Shown: positions 18,136 through 26,629 of the stretch, piece by piece
Position numbering within the stretch: the stretch's first letter is position 1
Layout: each line of letters begins with the position of its first letter
From: Pseudomonas koreensis
Lineage (GTDB): Bacteria; Pseudomonadota; Gammaproteobacteria; Pseudomonadales; Pseudomonadaceae
NCBI RefSeq assembly: GCF_024169245.1
Contig: NZ_JALJWP010000001.1
Location: 3,039,501 to 3,103,500, forward strand
DNA length: 64,000 nucleotides
Direction: 5' to 3'
Made by a program: the position numbers and the translations under genes
Notes under the pieces: generated by a model
The model's input: only the letters and a program-made list of their open reading frames with translations
Database searches by the model: none
What the model was told of the DNA's origin: nothing

Positions 18136-18621
18136 ATGAGTAGTCAGGCGTCGAATGCAAAAGGTTCTGAAGATCCGATCCTGCAATGGGTGACCTTCAA
18201 ACTGGATAACGAAACCTACGGCATCAACGTGATGCGCGTGCAGGAAGTGTTGCGCTACACCGAGATCGCCCCGGTACCGGGTGCGCCGAGCTATGTGCTG
18301 GGCATCATCAACCTGCGCGGTAACGTGGTCACCGTGATCGACACCCGTCAGCGCTTCGGCCTGCACAGCGGCGAGATCAGCGACAACACCCGTATCGTCA
18401 TCATCGAAGCCGACAAGCAAGTCGTCGGCATCATGGTCGATAGCGTCGCCGAAGTGGTTTACCTGCGTCAGTCGGAAATCGAAACCGCACCGAACGTCGG
18501 TAACGAAGAGTCGGCCAAGTTCATTCAGGGTGTATGCAACAAGAACAACGAGCTGCTGATTCTGGTCGAGCTGGACAAGATGATGAGCGAAGAAGAATGG
18601 TCGGAACTGGAGAGCATCTGA
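18136..18621 (+). CDS. cheW: Chemotaxis coupling protein CheW
   Basis: CheW links chemoreceptors to CheA. The product has 161 residues and one CheW domain, with LQWVTFKLDNETYGINVMRV, VPGAPSYVLGIINLRGNV and ELLILVELDKMM. The start ATG 18136 follows GGGTCAGGGT. It is 90 bases downstream of the ParP-like gene and one base upstream of the next ORF. Confidence 0.96.
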   Translation: MSSQASNAKGSEDPILQWVTFKLDNETYGINVMRVQEVLRYTEIAPVPGAPSYVLGIINLRGNVVTVIDTRQRFGLHSGEISDNTRIVIIEADKQVVGIMVDSVAEVVYLRQSEIETAPNVGNEESAKFIQGVCNKNNELLILVELDKMMSEEEWSELESI

Positions 18622-18622
18622 T

Positions 18623-19015
18623 TTGATTCTCGAGGTTGCGGTAATTGTCCTGTTTCTGTTCTGGGCCGGCACGCTGGCGATGTTCGTCTCGTACATCAAG
18701 GCGCAGCGAGTGATCGCTGCGCAGCAGGCCCAGGGCGATGCGCTGCGCGATCAGCGCATCAAGGAACTGGCCAAACGCGTCGACGACTACCAGAACGGCA
18801 ATGTGCGCATGGGCGAAGCCCTGCACGAGTTGCGCGCGGTGGTGAGCCCGTTGCCGGACAAGATCGTTGCACTGGAACAACGCGACCCGTCGAGTCTGTC
18901 ATTCGCCCAGGCGGCGAAACTGGTGGGCATGGGCGCGAGCGTCGATGAACTGACTCAGTCGTGCGGCCTGACCCAGGCTGAGGCGGAATTGATGCGCAAA
19001 CTGCACAAAAACTGA
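18623..19015 (+). CDS. DUF2802 membrane-anchored coiled-coil protein
   Basis: The product has 130 residues with a TTG start one base after the cheW stop. An N-terminal membrane segment (VAVIVLFLFWAGTLAMFVSY) precedes a charged helix likely to form a coiled coil and a C-terminal LTQSCGLTQAEAELM helix-turn-helix-like motif. It matches DUF2802, a family of unknown function found at this place in Pseudomonas chemotaxis operons. A terminator follows. Confidence 0.85.
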   Translation: MILEVAVIVLFLFWAGTLAMFVSYIKAQRVIAAQQAQGDALRDQRIKELAKRVDDYQNGNVRMGEALHELRAVVSPLPDKIVALEQRDPSSLSFAQAAKLVGMGASVDELTQSCGLTQAEAELMRKLHKN

Positions 19016-19041
19016 TACCAGCTGCGCCACTTGTCTTGAGC

Positions 19042-19072
19042 AAAATCGTCGGTCACACCGGCGATTTTTTTT
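19042..19072 (+). terminator. Intrinsic terminator of the chemotaxis operon
   Basis: AATCGTCGGT and ACCGGCGATT (one G-T pair) enclose three bases and are followed by eight T residues, 27 bases after the DUF2802 stop. Confidence 0.85.
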
Positions 19073-19262
19073 GCCTGCGATTTCTTTGAAGAATGCCAGA
19101 GCCGCGCATTACCGTTTGTCCGAACTGGTATTTCTGACAGTGGAGAATCTCCTTCGCGCCGCCCTAGAGTCGTCCTGTATTGCGAGGGATCCGCTCGTCC
19201 TGGGGGGCGTCACCTGTTTTCGCAAATCCTTCAATCGTGGCTGGCGTTGAATTGGAGTGTGT

Positions 19263-21704
19263 ATGCAAATCGGAGCAGAGAACCTGAGCAAATCACCGTC
19301 ACCCCGCGCGTCTAGGGCAGTGCTGACAACCCTGCTGCTCATGATTGTCTGCCTGGCTCGAGCAAATGCGGGAAGTCCGCTCGTTCAAGACACAGCCGTA
19401 CCCATTGAGAAAAATTGTCACGGTGTTCACCTGGTCAATATCGTCGGGCACATGGATGACGATCTCCTGTTCATTGAACCGGGTATTTCCGAGGTGCTCA
19501 ATGCTGGCGGTTGCGTCACCAGTATCTTCCTCAACGGTGGTGGTACCGGATTGGAGTCCGGTTTCGATTTTGTTTTAAAGCGAGAAAACGCATCGAAGAA
19601 AGCCTATGCGGCGATGTTGGGCAGGCCGACTGAATGGACTCCTGCCATCATCAACACAGGTCCAGCACGCGTGATGAGCGTCACTGCCAATGCGCAACCT
19701 GGATTGAAACTGATATTTTTGCGAGTGCCCGGAGGGGGGGTTCGGGGCGGAGATGTGCCGCTGGCCAATCTACTTGACCTCGATACGGTCGTTAAAAGCT
19801 GGCCCTTTGTGGATTATGCGGAGGGGCCGATAAACCTCTACAGCAGGTCTTCTCTCATTGAGCTTCTGACCGGATTGATCGTCAGTGAAGGCGCCACCAA
19901 AGTGCACGCACTCAACCCTGACACTGTTCCGTATGAAGAACATCCTGACCATATCTATTCAGCGCGATTGACCAGGCTGGCCGTGCAGAAATTGACTGCT
20001 GATATCCCGGTGACTTATCACGAAACCTACTCATCGGCGGGGCTGCCTCCAAACGTGGATCCCTCATCCTTGCAGGCCAAGAGGCATGTCGTAGCCCGTT
20101 ACTTCCATTTTGAAATGGCGGAACCGGTTCACTTCGTGTTCAGTGAGGCCTTCTGGAATGGCAACTGGATCGGGCGCCATAATTTCGACCTCAGCCACTC
20201 TCACGAGCGTGTACCGACAGTCAATATTCCTTGGCGGCCGTTGGTCAATTTCCAGACCCAACAGTGTCTGGTTTCGAATGGACTTGGGCGGCGGGTGTCG
20301 CTGGCGAAATGCGAATCGAATACTGATCAGGGTTGGGCGTTTGTACCCTCTTCCGTTCCTGTCGGGGGGAAAGGGGTAGCCCTGTTGAAAACAGCATCCG
20401 GCCATTGCATTGGGCGCGAGGGTGATCAATTGATCGAACGCGTTTGTGAGAGTAATGCATCGTCTCAGCAATGGACCCCGTGGGATTTCGGCAAAGTTTT
20501 CGTACCGGGCCCCGGGAGGAAATGTCTGGATGCAGGGCAACCCGCATTGATTGCGAACTGCGACATGTTTGCGGGTTCCGCATTGTGGGTGCGCAGTGTC
20601 GATAACATCGATAGCAACGAATCGATGGAGGTGGCACTGACCGGGGATGTCATCGGCAACGGTTCAGACCGGACAGTGCAAGTACAGCGCCGCCCGGACG
20701 GACCGGGTGTTGACGTCTGGGTTACATCGATGGACGCAGACAAGGTCACTTCTGAAAAGTGGTACGAGGGGCGAGTTCCGTTCGATCCCGCCTCGTTGAG
20801 TTCCGGATGTGACACTGCGCTTTGTTACGACTCCACGCGCTATCTGCTGGCCGATTTCGATGGTGATCGCAGGGCAGATCTGATGGCTATATCTGCGGGT
20901 AAAGGTGACGAAACCATTTTCAGATTGTTGAAAAATGAAGGTGGCCATTTTGCTGCCCCGGTAGTCTGGCGCACTCTCGAGACAGGACATGCCTACGGGC
21001 AGGCCCGGCAGTACCTGACCGGCGACTTCAGAGGCGTCGGCAAACAAGATGTGCTGATCGTGCAGACCTGCGATAAGGCATTGTCGGCTTTCTGGCTGAT
21101 GACAAACACTGGATCGAGCCTGGAAGTCCCGGTTCTATGGGGAGACGCTCGAAAATCGCCATTATCGACTCGTTTTTTCAACGTAAGGCTGGACCCTGAC
21201 GGCAAGGATGATGTGCTCGCTGTTCATTCGAGCGGGGAGGGGCTGAATTTGTACACCTATAAGAGCAGTGGTTCTTTTTTGGCGTTTGATAAAAGTTTCG
21301 AGTATCCGGGCTTTCTTCGCGCGAGAGTGGTCGTGATGAGTTCTGCGGCCACGAAACTGACGGATATCTGGATTTTGCACGCGACAGCAAACGACGCTGC
21401 GACCTTTTTCTGGAAAATCAGCAACCTGGATAAGGGGGAATTTGCGGCGATTCCGTCTTTGGTGTTTGTGGCGCCCCAGCTCAAATGGGCCGATGTGCGA
21501 CCCTATGGCTCAGCGACGGGCAGGCAGCTCCTGCTTCCCTACCGTGTTGATGATCCTGTTGCCGAGTATCACTGGCGGGTTGGCAGAGTCGGCTTCATGG
21601 CGCTGAATCTGTCCGAGGCCGGCAGTGCTGTCGGCCTAAAGGATCATGGCCATTCACCACAGCTCGAATGGGCGAATCTGCTCTGGCGAGCGCGTTTGAA
21701 TTGA
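19263..21704 (+). CDS. Exported PIG-L deacetylase with ricin-like and FG-GAP-like regions
   Basis: The product has 813 residues. A signal peptide ends near ARANA-GSP (about residue 37). A PIG-L (LmbE) deacetylase-like domain follows, with zinc motif GHMDDD at H63 and EHPDHI at H227. Residues about 328-445 have paired cysteines and QW-type elements of a ricin-B lectin fold (QQCLVSNG, GHCIGREG, QQWTPW, KCLDAG). From about 529 FG-GAP or VCBS-like calcium motifs appear (LLADFDGDRRADLM). The domains suggest a secreted enzyme that removes N-acetyl groups from a glycan; the substrate is unknown. The first motif has M where P is usual. Codon choice looks more AT-rich than in the flanking motility genes, suggesting later acquisition. 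Confidence 0.85.
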   Translation: MQIGAENLSKSPSPRASRAVLTTLLLMIVCLARANAGSPLVQDTAVPIEKNCHGVHLVNIVGHMDDDLLFIEPGISEVLNAGGCVTSIFLNGGGTGLESGFDFVLKRENASKKAYAAMLGRPTEWTPAIINTGPARVMSVTANAQPGLKLIFLRVPGGGVRGGDVPLANLLDLDTVVKSWPFVDYAEGPINLYSRSSLIELLTGLIVSEGATKVHALNPDTVPYEEHPDHIYSARLTRLAVQKLTADIPVTYHETYSSAGLPPNVDPSSLQAKRHVVARYFHFEMAEPVHFVFSEAFWNGNWIGRHNFDLSHSHERVPTVNIPWRPLVNFQTQQCLVSNGLGRRVSLAKCESNTDQGWAFVPSSVPVGGKGVALLKTASGHCIGREGDQLIERVCESNASSQQWTPWDFGKVFVPGPGRKCLDAGQPALIANCDMFAGSALWVRSVDNIDSNESMEVALTGDVIGNGSDRTVQVQRRPDGPGVDVWVTSMDADKVTSEKWYEGRVPFDPASLSSGCDTALCYDSTRYLLADFDGDRRADLMAISAGKGDETIFRLLKNEGGHFAAPVVWRTLETGHAYGQARQYLTGDFRGVGKQDVLIVQTCDKALSAFWLMTNTGSSLEVPVLWGDARKSPLSTRFFNVRLDPDGKDDVLAVHSSGEGLNLYTYKSSGSFLAFDKSFEYPGFLRARVVVMSSAATKLTDIWILHATANDAATFFWKISNLDKGEFAAIPSLVFVAPQLKWADVRPYGSATGRQLLLPYRVDDPVAEYHWRVGRVGFMALNLSEAGSAVGLKDHGHSPQLEWANLLWRARLN

Positions 21705-21749
21705 AGGTGTGTCAGAGCGTCGCTTTCATCTGGAGATAAGGTGCGCCGC

Positions 21750-22079
21750 TTAGAAATCGTCGCCGCGCTCGGTGATGTCCTTCTCGATCATCGGTGCGTT
21801 CGGATCTTGTCCCTCGGGGAATTTGCCCTTCAGGTTCCAGGCAAAGGCGATGATCTCGGCGATCGTGCGGTAGAGCTCTTCGGGGATGCTGTCGCCCAGT
21901 TCCATCCGCGCCAGCAGGCGCACCAGTTCGGCGTTCTCGTAGATCGGCACTTCGTAATCGCGGGCGATGCGCAGGATTTCTTCGGCCAGTTCATCGTCGC
22001 CCTTGGCGGTGAGCGTCGGGGCGTGGTTGCCGTCGTATTTGAGGGCGATGGCCTGGCGTGGGGCAGTGGAATCGTTCAT
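21750..22079 (-). CDS. FlhB C-terminal-domain protein (EscU/YscU/FlhB switch family)
   Basis: The product has 109 residues and corresponds to the cytoplasmic C-terminal domain of FlhB only. AIALKYDGNHAPTLTAKG and YEVPIYENAELVRLLARMELGDSIPEELY are diagnostic. The membrane part and the self-cleaving NPTH motif are absent; the protein starts just after where NPTH would be. Its ATG overlaps the stop of the FliK-like gene as ATGA. A role as an accessory export switch is inferred from the pairing with FliK. Confidence 0.88.
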   Translation of the reverse strand: MNDSTAPRQAIALKYDGNHAPTLTAKGDDELAEEILRIARDYEVPIYENAELVRLLARMELGDSIPEELYRTIAEIIAFAWNLKGKFPEGQDPNAPMIEKDITERGDDF

Positions 22080-23650
22080 GCGGTTTCGTCGACCCAGCGG
22101 TGTTCGAGGCGGGTTTGGTTGCCTTGCGGCGGGGTGCCGTGGTGGCAGTCGAGGTCGCCGACGTTGAGCCCGGAATCGAGCAGGCGCTGGCGCAGTGCAA
22201 ACAGGTTGTTCTCGATCAGGTCGGCGGTGTACGGGCGCTCGGCCCAGAGCTGACTGGACAGGCTGCCGGCGACCAGTTGCGCCTGGATCTGCATCGGCCC
22301 GAGCGGTTCCAGATCGAAGGCCAGATCGACGCGCCACAGATGCTGTTTCGCTTCACGCTCGTCGCGGCGTTCGTGGGCCTGCGGCTCGCGTTCCGGCGCT
22401 TCTTCACGCTGGAATTTGACTTGCAGCGGCACGATGTCCTGCAGGTTGCGCATGGGGATTTCCAGCTGCCAAGTGCTGAGCAGGCGGCCATCGTCGGTGA
22501 CGCCGGTCTGTTCCAGGCTCGACAGCTGATGACTTTGCAGACGCGACACCGCAGCGGCGGCGAGGCGCAGCAGTTGTTCGAGATCGCCTTCGCCTTCCAG
22601 TTTCGCCAGCAGCCGTTCGGGTAACGGAAAGCTGCTCGGCACCGGTTTGGCGCTGACCTGACCGAGGGTGCCCAAGGCGTTTCGAACGAAACTCGGCAGC
22701 GCCTGTGCCAAGGTGTTGGCGGCGATGATCGCATTGAAATTGGTGTTGTTCGGCAGGCCCGGAGTCAGTTGCGCGATCAGCTTGAGCAGGTCGGCTTTCA
22801 TGTCCGGGGCGAGGCTCGGGTTTTGCCCGCCGAGCAATTTCGCTTCGAGAAACGCGCCGCTGTTGGCCAAGGCCAGCGCCACGCCTTTGGCCGTGCTCAT
22901 TTGCTGCACGTCCGGCAGGCTGGCGAGCAACTTGTCGACCACCGCGCGCAGATCGGCCGAGGTCTGATCGCTGGCCGGCGGCAGGTTCTGCAGCAGTTTC
23001 AGCAGACCATCGAGCGAGCCCTGGCGACTTTGCTGGCCGAGCAGTTGCTGACTGACCGCCAGTTGTTCCTGACGGCTGCTCAACGGCACGAATTTGAGGG
23101 TTTGCGCATCCTGCACCTGCGCCGACAACAAGGTGCCGATGCGCAGCGGCTGCGGGCTGTCGACGGTCAGGGTGCTGCCGCTCAACGCGGTGTTGAGCAG
23201 GGTTACCATCGAACGGAACACCGCTGCTTGTCCCGGCGTCTGCGGCAACGCTTGTGAGGTCACCACTTTGCCTTGCAGCAGGGTGCCGGCCGGCAATTGC
23301 GCGGTATCGATGCGGGTGAGGGTGGCGACGCTGCTGGCGATCGCTTGCTGCACGGTGATCGCCAGATTGCCCGCCGATGGCTGGGTGATTGCCAGGTTGG
23401 TGCCCTGTGGCAACGGCAGATTGCTGCTGGCCTGCACGGTGGTCTGGCGACCGCTGTCGAGGGTTACTTTGAGCAGCAATTCAAAGGTCTGATCGGCCTG
23501 CTTGAGCGACAACACCTCGGCTTTGGCGCTTTGCCCGGCGCCGATCAGACCCTCGACCGGCGTCAGCAGCTTGAGCAATTCACCCATCTGCGGGCGAGCG
23601 CTCGCCGGCACGGTGGGCGGCAGCGGGAGGATGTTCATTTCGCCTGTCAT
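22076..23650 (-). CDS. fliK: FliK-like flagellar hook-length control protein
   Basis: FliK-type proteins measure hook or needle length and trigger the FlhB specificity switch. The product has 524 residues. The N-terminal two thirds is Gln/Leu/Ala-rich, while the C-terminal 120 residues form a Flg_hook-like domain (WQLEIPMRNLQDIVPLQVKF, RVDLAFDLEPLGPMQIQA, LIENNLFALRQRLLDSGL). MTGEMNIL at 23650 is taken as start, but MNIL at 23638 is equally possible as neither has a strong ribosome site. It is separated from the main flagellar clusters and is probably a second FliK-like gene. Confidence 0.8.
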   Translation of the reverse strand: MTGEMNILPLPPTVPASARPQMGELLKLLTPVEGLIGAGQSAKAEVLSLKQADQTFELLLKVTLDSGRQTTVQASSNLPLPQGTNLAITQPSAGNLAITVQQAIASSVATLTRIDTAQLPAGTLLQGKVVTSQALPQTPGQAAVFRSMVTLLNTALSGSTLTVDSPQPLRIGTLLSAQVQDAQTLKFVPLSSRQEQLAVSQQLLGQQSRQGSLDGLLKLLQNLPPASDQTSADLRAVVDKLLASLPDVQQMSTAKGVALALANSGAFLEAKLLGGQNPSLAPDMKADLLKLIAQLTPGLPNNTNFNAIIAANTLAQALPSFVRNALGTLGQVSAKPVPSSFPLPERLLAKLEGEGDLEQLLRLAAAAVSRLQSHQLSSLEQTGVTDDGRLLSTWQLEIPMRNLQDIVPLQVKFQREEAPEREPQAHERRDEREAKQHLWRVDLAFDLEPLGPMQIQAQLVAGSLSSQLWAERPYTADLIENNLFALRQRLLDSGLNVGDLDCHHGTPPQGNQTRLEHRWVDETA

Positions 23651-23680
23651 ACGCGGACACAACCTGAGGAAATTGCGCTC

Positions 23681-23707
23681 TTGAGAGTAAGGCACGGCAT
23701 GTATAAT
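23681..23707 (+). promoter_or_regulatory. Candidate sigma-70 promoter of the ccm operon
   Basis: A perfect -10 TATAAT at 23702-23707 has TTGAGA 15 bases upstream at 23681-23686. The spacing is short. It lies in the divergent gap between the FliK-like gene and ccmA and would give a leader of about 130 bases. Confidence 0.5.
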
Positions 23708-23847
23708 GCCGCGCGTCGTGCGCTTCGTTCAAAAAACCTGGCAATTGTTTGATCCAGCTCGCCAGATCGAGCGATCAAAGCATCTATGCTGCATCTCTTT
23801 AACGGCCGTTCCAGAGCCGACTTGAACCGTATAAGGCCCGTGATCCC

Positions 23848-24483
23848 TTGACCAGTCCTGTGCTGCAAACCGTTGCCCTGGCGTGTGAACGCGATCTGCG
23901 GCTGCTTTTCGAAAACCTCGAATTGCGCCTGGTCAGTGGCGACATGGTGCAGATCAGCGGCCCCAACGGCAGCGGCAAGACCAGTCTTTTACGTCTGCTC
24001 GCGGGTTTGATGCAACCCACCGATGGCCAGGTGCTGCTCAACGGTCAGCCGCTGACCGAGCAACGCAGCGAACTGGCGCGCAATCTGTTGTGGATCGGCC
24101 ACGCCGCCGGGATCAAGGATCTGCTCACTCCCGAAGAAAACCTGTCGTGGCTCTGCGCCCTGCATCATCCCGCCGAGCGCGAGGCGATCTGGCAGGCGCT
24201 GGCATCGGTAGGATTGCGCGGTTTCGAAGACGTTCCCTGCCACAGTCTTTCCGCCGGTCAACAGCGCCGCGTGGCGCTGGCGCGGTTGTATCTGGACAGC
24301 CCGCCGTTGTGGATTCTCGACGAACCTTTCACGGCGCTGGACAAACAGGGTGTCGCGCAACTCGAAGAACATCTGGCCGGGCATTGCGAACGCGGTGGGC
24401 TAGTGGTGCTGACGACGCACCATACGCTGAGCCGCATGCCGGCCGGTTATCGCGACATCGATCTGGGGAAATGGGCGGTATGA
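23848..24483 (+). CDS. ccmA: Heme exporter ATP-binding protein CcmA
   Basis: CcmA is the ATPase of the CcmABCD system, which releases heme-loaded CcmE during cytochrome c maturation. The product has 211 residues: Walker [11 protein letters not shown] near residue 39, signature [14 protein letters not shown] near 135, Walker [13 protein letters not shown] near 153. The start is TTG 23848. The stop overlaps the ccmB start. The gene opens a nine-gene operon. Confidence 0.95.
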   Translation: MTSPVLQTVALACERDLRLLFENLELRLVSGDMVQISGPNGSGKTSLLRLLAGLMQPTDGQVLLNGQPLTEQRSELARNLLWIGHAAGIKDLLTPEENLSWLCALHHPAEREAIWQALASVGLRGFEDVPCHSLSAGQQRRVALARLYLDSPPLWILDEPFTALDKQGVAQLEEHLAGHCERGGLVVLTTHHTLSRMPAGYRDIDLGKWAV

Positions 24484-25148
24484 GTGTCTTCGGCCTGCTG
24501 CTTGCCCGCGAATCGCGACTGCTGTTCCGCCGCCCGGCGGAGCTGGCCAATCCGCTGATTTTCTTCGCCATCGTCATTGCACTGTTCCCGCTGGCCGTCG
24601 GCCCGGAAACTCAAGTCTTGCAAAACCTGTCCCCGGGGTTAGTCTGGGTGGCGGCGTTGTTGTCGGTCCTGCTGTCGCTGGACGGATTGTTTCGCAGTGA
24701 TTTCGAAGACGGCTCGCTGGAACAGTGGGTCCTTTCGTCGCACCCGCTGCCGCTTCTGGTCCTGGCCAAGGTGCTGGCACACTGGCTGTTCTCCGGTCTG
24801 GCGCTGGTGCTGCTGGCGCCTCTGCTGGCGTTGATGCTCGGGTTGCCGGCCGCGTGTCTGCCGGTGCTGCTGCTGTCGTTGCTGCTGGGCACGCCAGTGT
24901 TGAGCCTGCTCGGCGCAGTGGGCGCGGCGCTGACAGTCGGTTTGAAACGCGGCGGTCTGTTGCTGGCGCTGCTGATTCTGCCGTTGTACATCCCGGTGTT
25001 GATCCTTGGCAGCGGCGCGTTGCAGGCCGCGCTGCAAGGCATGCCGGCGACCGGATACCTGTTGTGGATGGCCAGCCTTACAGCCTTGGCGATCACCCTG
25101 ACACCCTTTGCAATAGCCGCTGGCCTGAAGATCAGCGTCGGCGAATAA
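24480..25148 (+). CDS. ccmB: Heme exporter membrane protein CcmB
   Basis: CcmB is the membrane partner of CcmA. The product has 222 residues with six hydrophobic segments and the early motif [29 protein letters not shown] follows the second span. ATG 24480 overlaps the ccmA stop. About 97 bases separate it from ccmC. Confidence 0.94.
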   Translation: MSVFGLLLARESRLLFRRPAELANPLIFFAIVIALFPLAVGPETQVLQNLSPGLVWVAALLSVLLSLDGLFRSDFEDGSLEQWVLSSHPLPLLVLAKVLAHWLFSGLALVLLAPLLALMLGLPAACLPVLLLSLLLGTPVLSLLGAVGAALTVGLKRGGLLLALLILPLYIPVLILGSGALQAALQGMPATGYLLWMASLTALAITLTPFAIAAGLKISVGE

Positions 25149-25245
25149 TAATGAGGCCTGGTCAAAAATTGACCACTTCTTCCAGAAGAAAGGCATGACC
25201 CTCTGCCAGCTCGCGATGATGAGCGGCAACCGTGATGGAAACAGT

Positions 25246-26001
25246 ATGAACTGGACCTGGTTTCACAAGCTCGGCTCGCCCAAGTGGTTCTACGGCATCA
25301 GCGGCAAGTTCCTGCCGTGGCTGAGCATCGCAGCGTTGCTGCTGATCGGCGTTGGTGTGGTCTGGGGGCTGGCGTTCGCGCCGCCGGATTACCAGCAAGG
25401 CAACAGCTTTCGCATCATCTATATCCACGTACCCGCCGCGATGCTCGCCCAGTCGATCTACGTGATGCTCGCGGTGTGCGGCGTGGTCGGGCTGGTGTGG
25501 AAGATGAAACTGGCCGACGTCGCTCTGCAATGCGCCGCGCCGATCGGTGCGTGGATGACCGCCGTGGCGCTGGTCACCGGGGCGATCTGGGGCAAGCCGA
25601 CCTGGGGCTCGTGGTGGGTCTGGGACGCGCGCCTGACTTCGATGCTGATTCTGCTGTTTCTGTATTTCGGCGTGATCGCGCTGGGCAATGCCATCAGCAA
25701 CCGCGACAGCGCCGCCAAGGCCTGCGCGGTGCTGGCGATCGTTGGCGTGATCAACATTCCGATCATCAAATACTCGGTGGAGTGGTGGAACACCCTGCAC
25801 CAGGGCGCGACGTTCACCCTCACGGAAAAACCGGCGATGCCAGCGGAAATGTGGTTGCCGCTGCTGCTGACGGTGCTGGGTTTCTATTGCTTCTTCGGCG
25901 CTGTGCTGTTGCTGCGCATGCGTCTGGAAGTGCTCAAGCGCGAAGCTCGCGCCAGTTGGGTGAAAGCCGAAGTGCAGCAGAATCTGGAGGCGGCGCGATG
26001 A
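25246..26001 (+). CDS. ccmC: Heme-handling protein CcmC
   Basis: CcmC presents heme to CcmE in the periplasm. The product has 251 residues, six membrane spans and the tryptophan-rich [13 protein letters not shown] heme motif near residue 120, flanked by conserved histidines ([19 protein letters not shown]). [17 protein letters not shown] at 25246 is the family's usual start; upstream ATGs in frame at 25216 and 25219 are less likely. Confidence 0.95.
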   Translation: MNWTWFHKLGSPKWFYGISGKFLPWLSIAALLLIGVGVVWGLAFAPPDYQQGNSFRIIYIHVPAAMLAQSIYVMLAVCGVVGLVWKMKLADVALQCAAPIGAWMTAVALVTGAIWGKPTWGSWWVWDARLTSMLILLFLYFGVIALGNAISNRDSAAKACAVLAIVGVINIPIIKYSVEWWNTLHQGATFTLTEKPAMPAEMWLPLLLTVLGFYCFFGAVLLLRMRLEVLKREARASWVKAEVQQNLEAAR

Positions 26002-26174
26002 GTTTTGCTTCATTCGGCGACTTCCTCGCCATGGGCCATCACGGCCTGTATGTCTGGTCGGCCTACGGCATCTGTCTGGCGGTGCTGGCCCTCAACGTGG
26101 TGGCGCCGATTGCGGCGCGCAAGCGTTATCTGCAACAAGAGGCGCGTCGTCTGCGCCGGGAGAACGGCCAGTGA
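25998..26174 (+). CDS. ccmD: Heme exporter protein CcmD
   Basis: CcmD is a small single-span membrane protein that stabilises the CcmABC-CcmE complex. The product has 58 residues, with [20 protein letters not shown] as the span and a basic [15 protein letters not shown] tail. It overlaps both neighbours by four bases. Confidence 0.93.
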   Translation: MSFASFGDFLAMGHHGLYVWSAYGICLAVLALNVVAPIAARKRYLQQEARRLRRENGQ

Positions 26175-26626
26175 ATGCGCTGCGCAAAAAACGTCTGATC
26201 ATCATTCTGGCCATCCTGGTCGGGGTCGGCGCCGCTGTCGGCCTGGCCCTGAGCGCGCTGCAGGAAAACATCAATCTGTTTTACACGCCGACGCAGATCG
26301 CCAACGGTGAGGCGCCGCAGGACACGCGCATCCGGGCCGGCGGCATGGTCGAGGCCGGTTCGCTGCAACGATCAAAGGATTCGCTGGACGTCAGATTCGT
26401 CGTCACCGATTTCAACAAATCCGTGACCATCGCTTACCGCGGCATCCTTCCGGATCTGTTCCGCGAAGGGCAGGGCATCGTTGCTCTGGGCAAGCTCAAC
26501 GCCGATGGCGTGGTGGTCGCCGATGAAGTGCTGGCCAAGCACGACGAGAAGTACATGCCGCCGGAAGTGACCAAAGCGTTGAAGGACAGCGGTCAATCCG
26601 CGCCAACGCCTGTGAAGGAGGGTTGA
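26171..26626 (+). CDS. ccmE: Heme chaperone CcmE
   Basis: CcmE covalently binds heme in the periplasm and passes it to CcmF. The product has 151 residues with an N-terminal membrane anchor, an OB-fold domain and the heme-binding H124 in [13 protein letters not shown]. The start is GTG overlapping the ccmD stop. Confidence 0.95.
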   Translation: MNALRKKRLIIILAILVGVGAAVGLALSALQENINLFYTPTQIANGEAPQDTRIRAGGMVEAGSLQRSKDSLDVRFVVTDFNKSVTIAYRGILPDLFREGQGIVALGKLNADGVVVADEVLAKHDEKYMPPEVTKALKDSGQSAPTPVKEG

Positions 26627-26629
26627 TCG

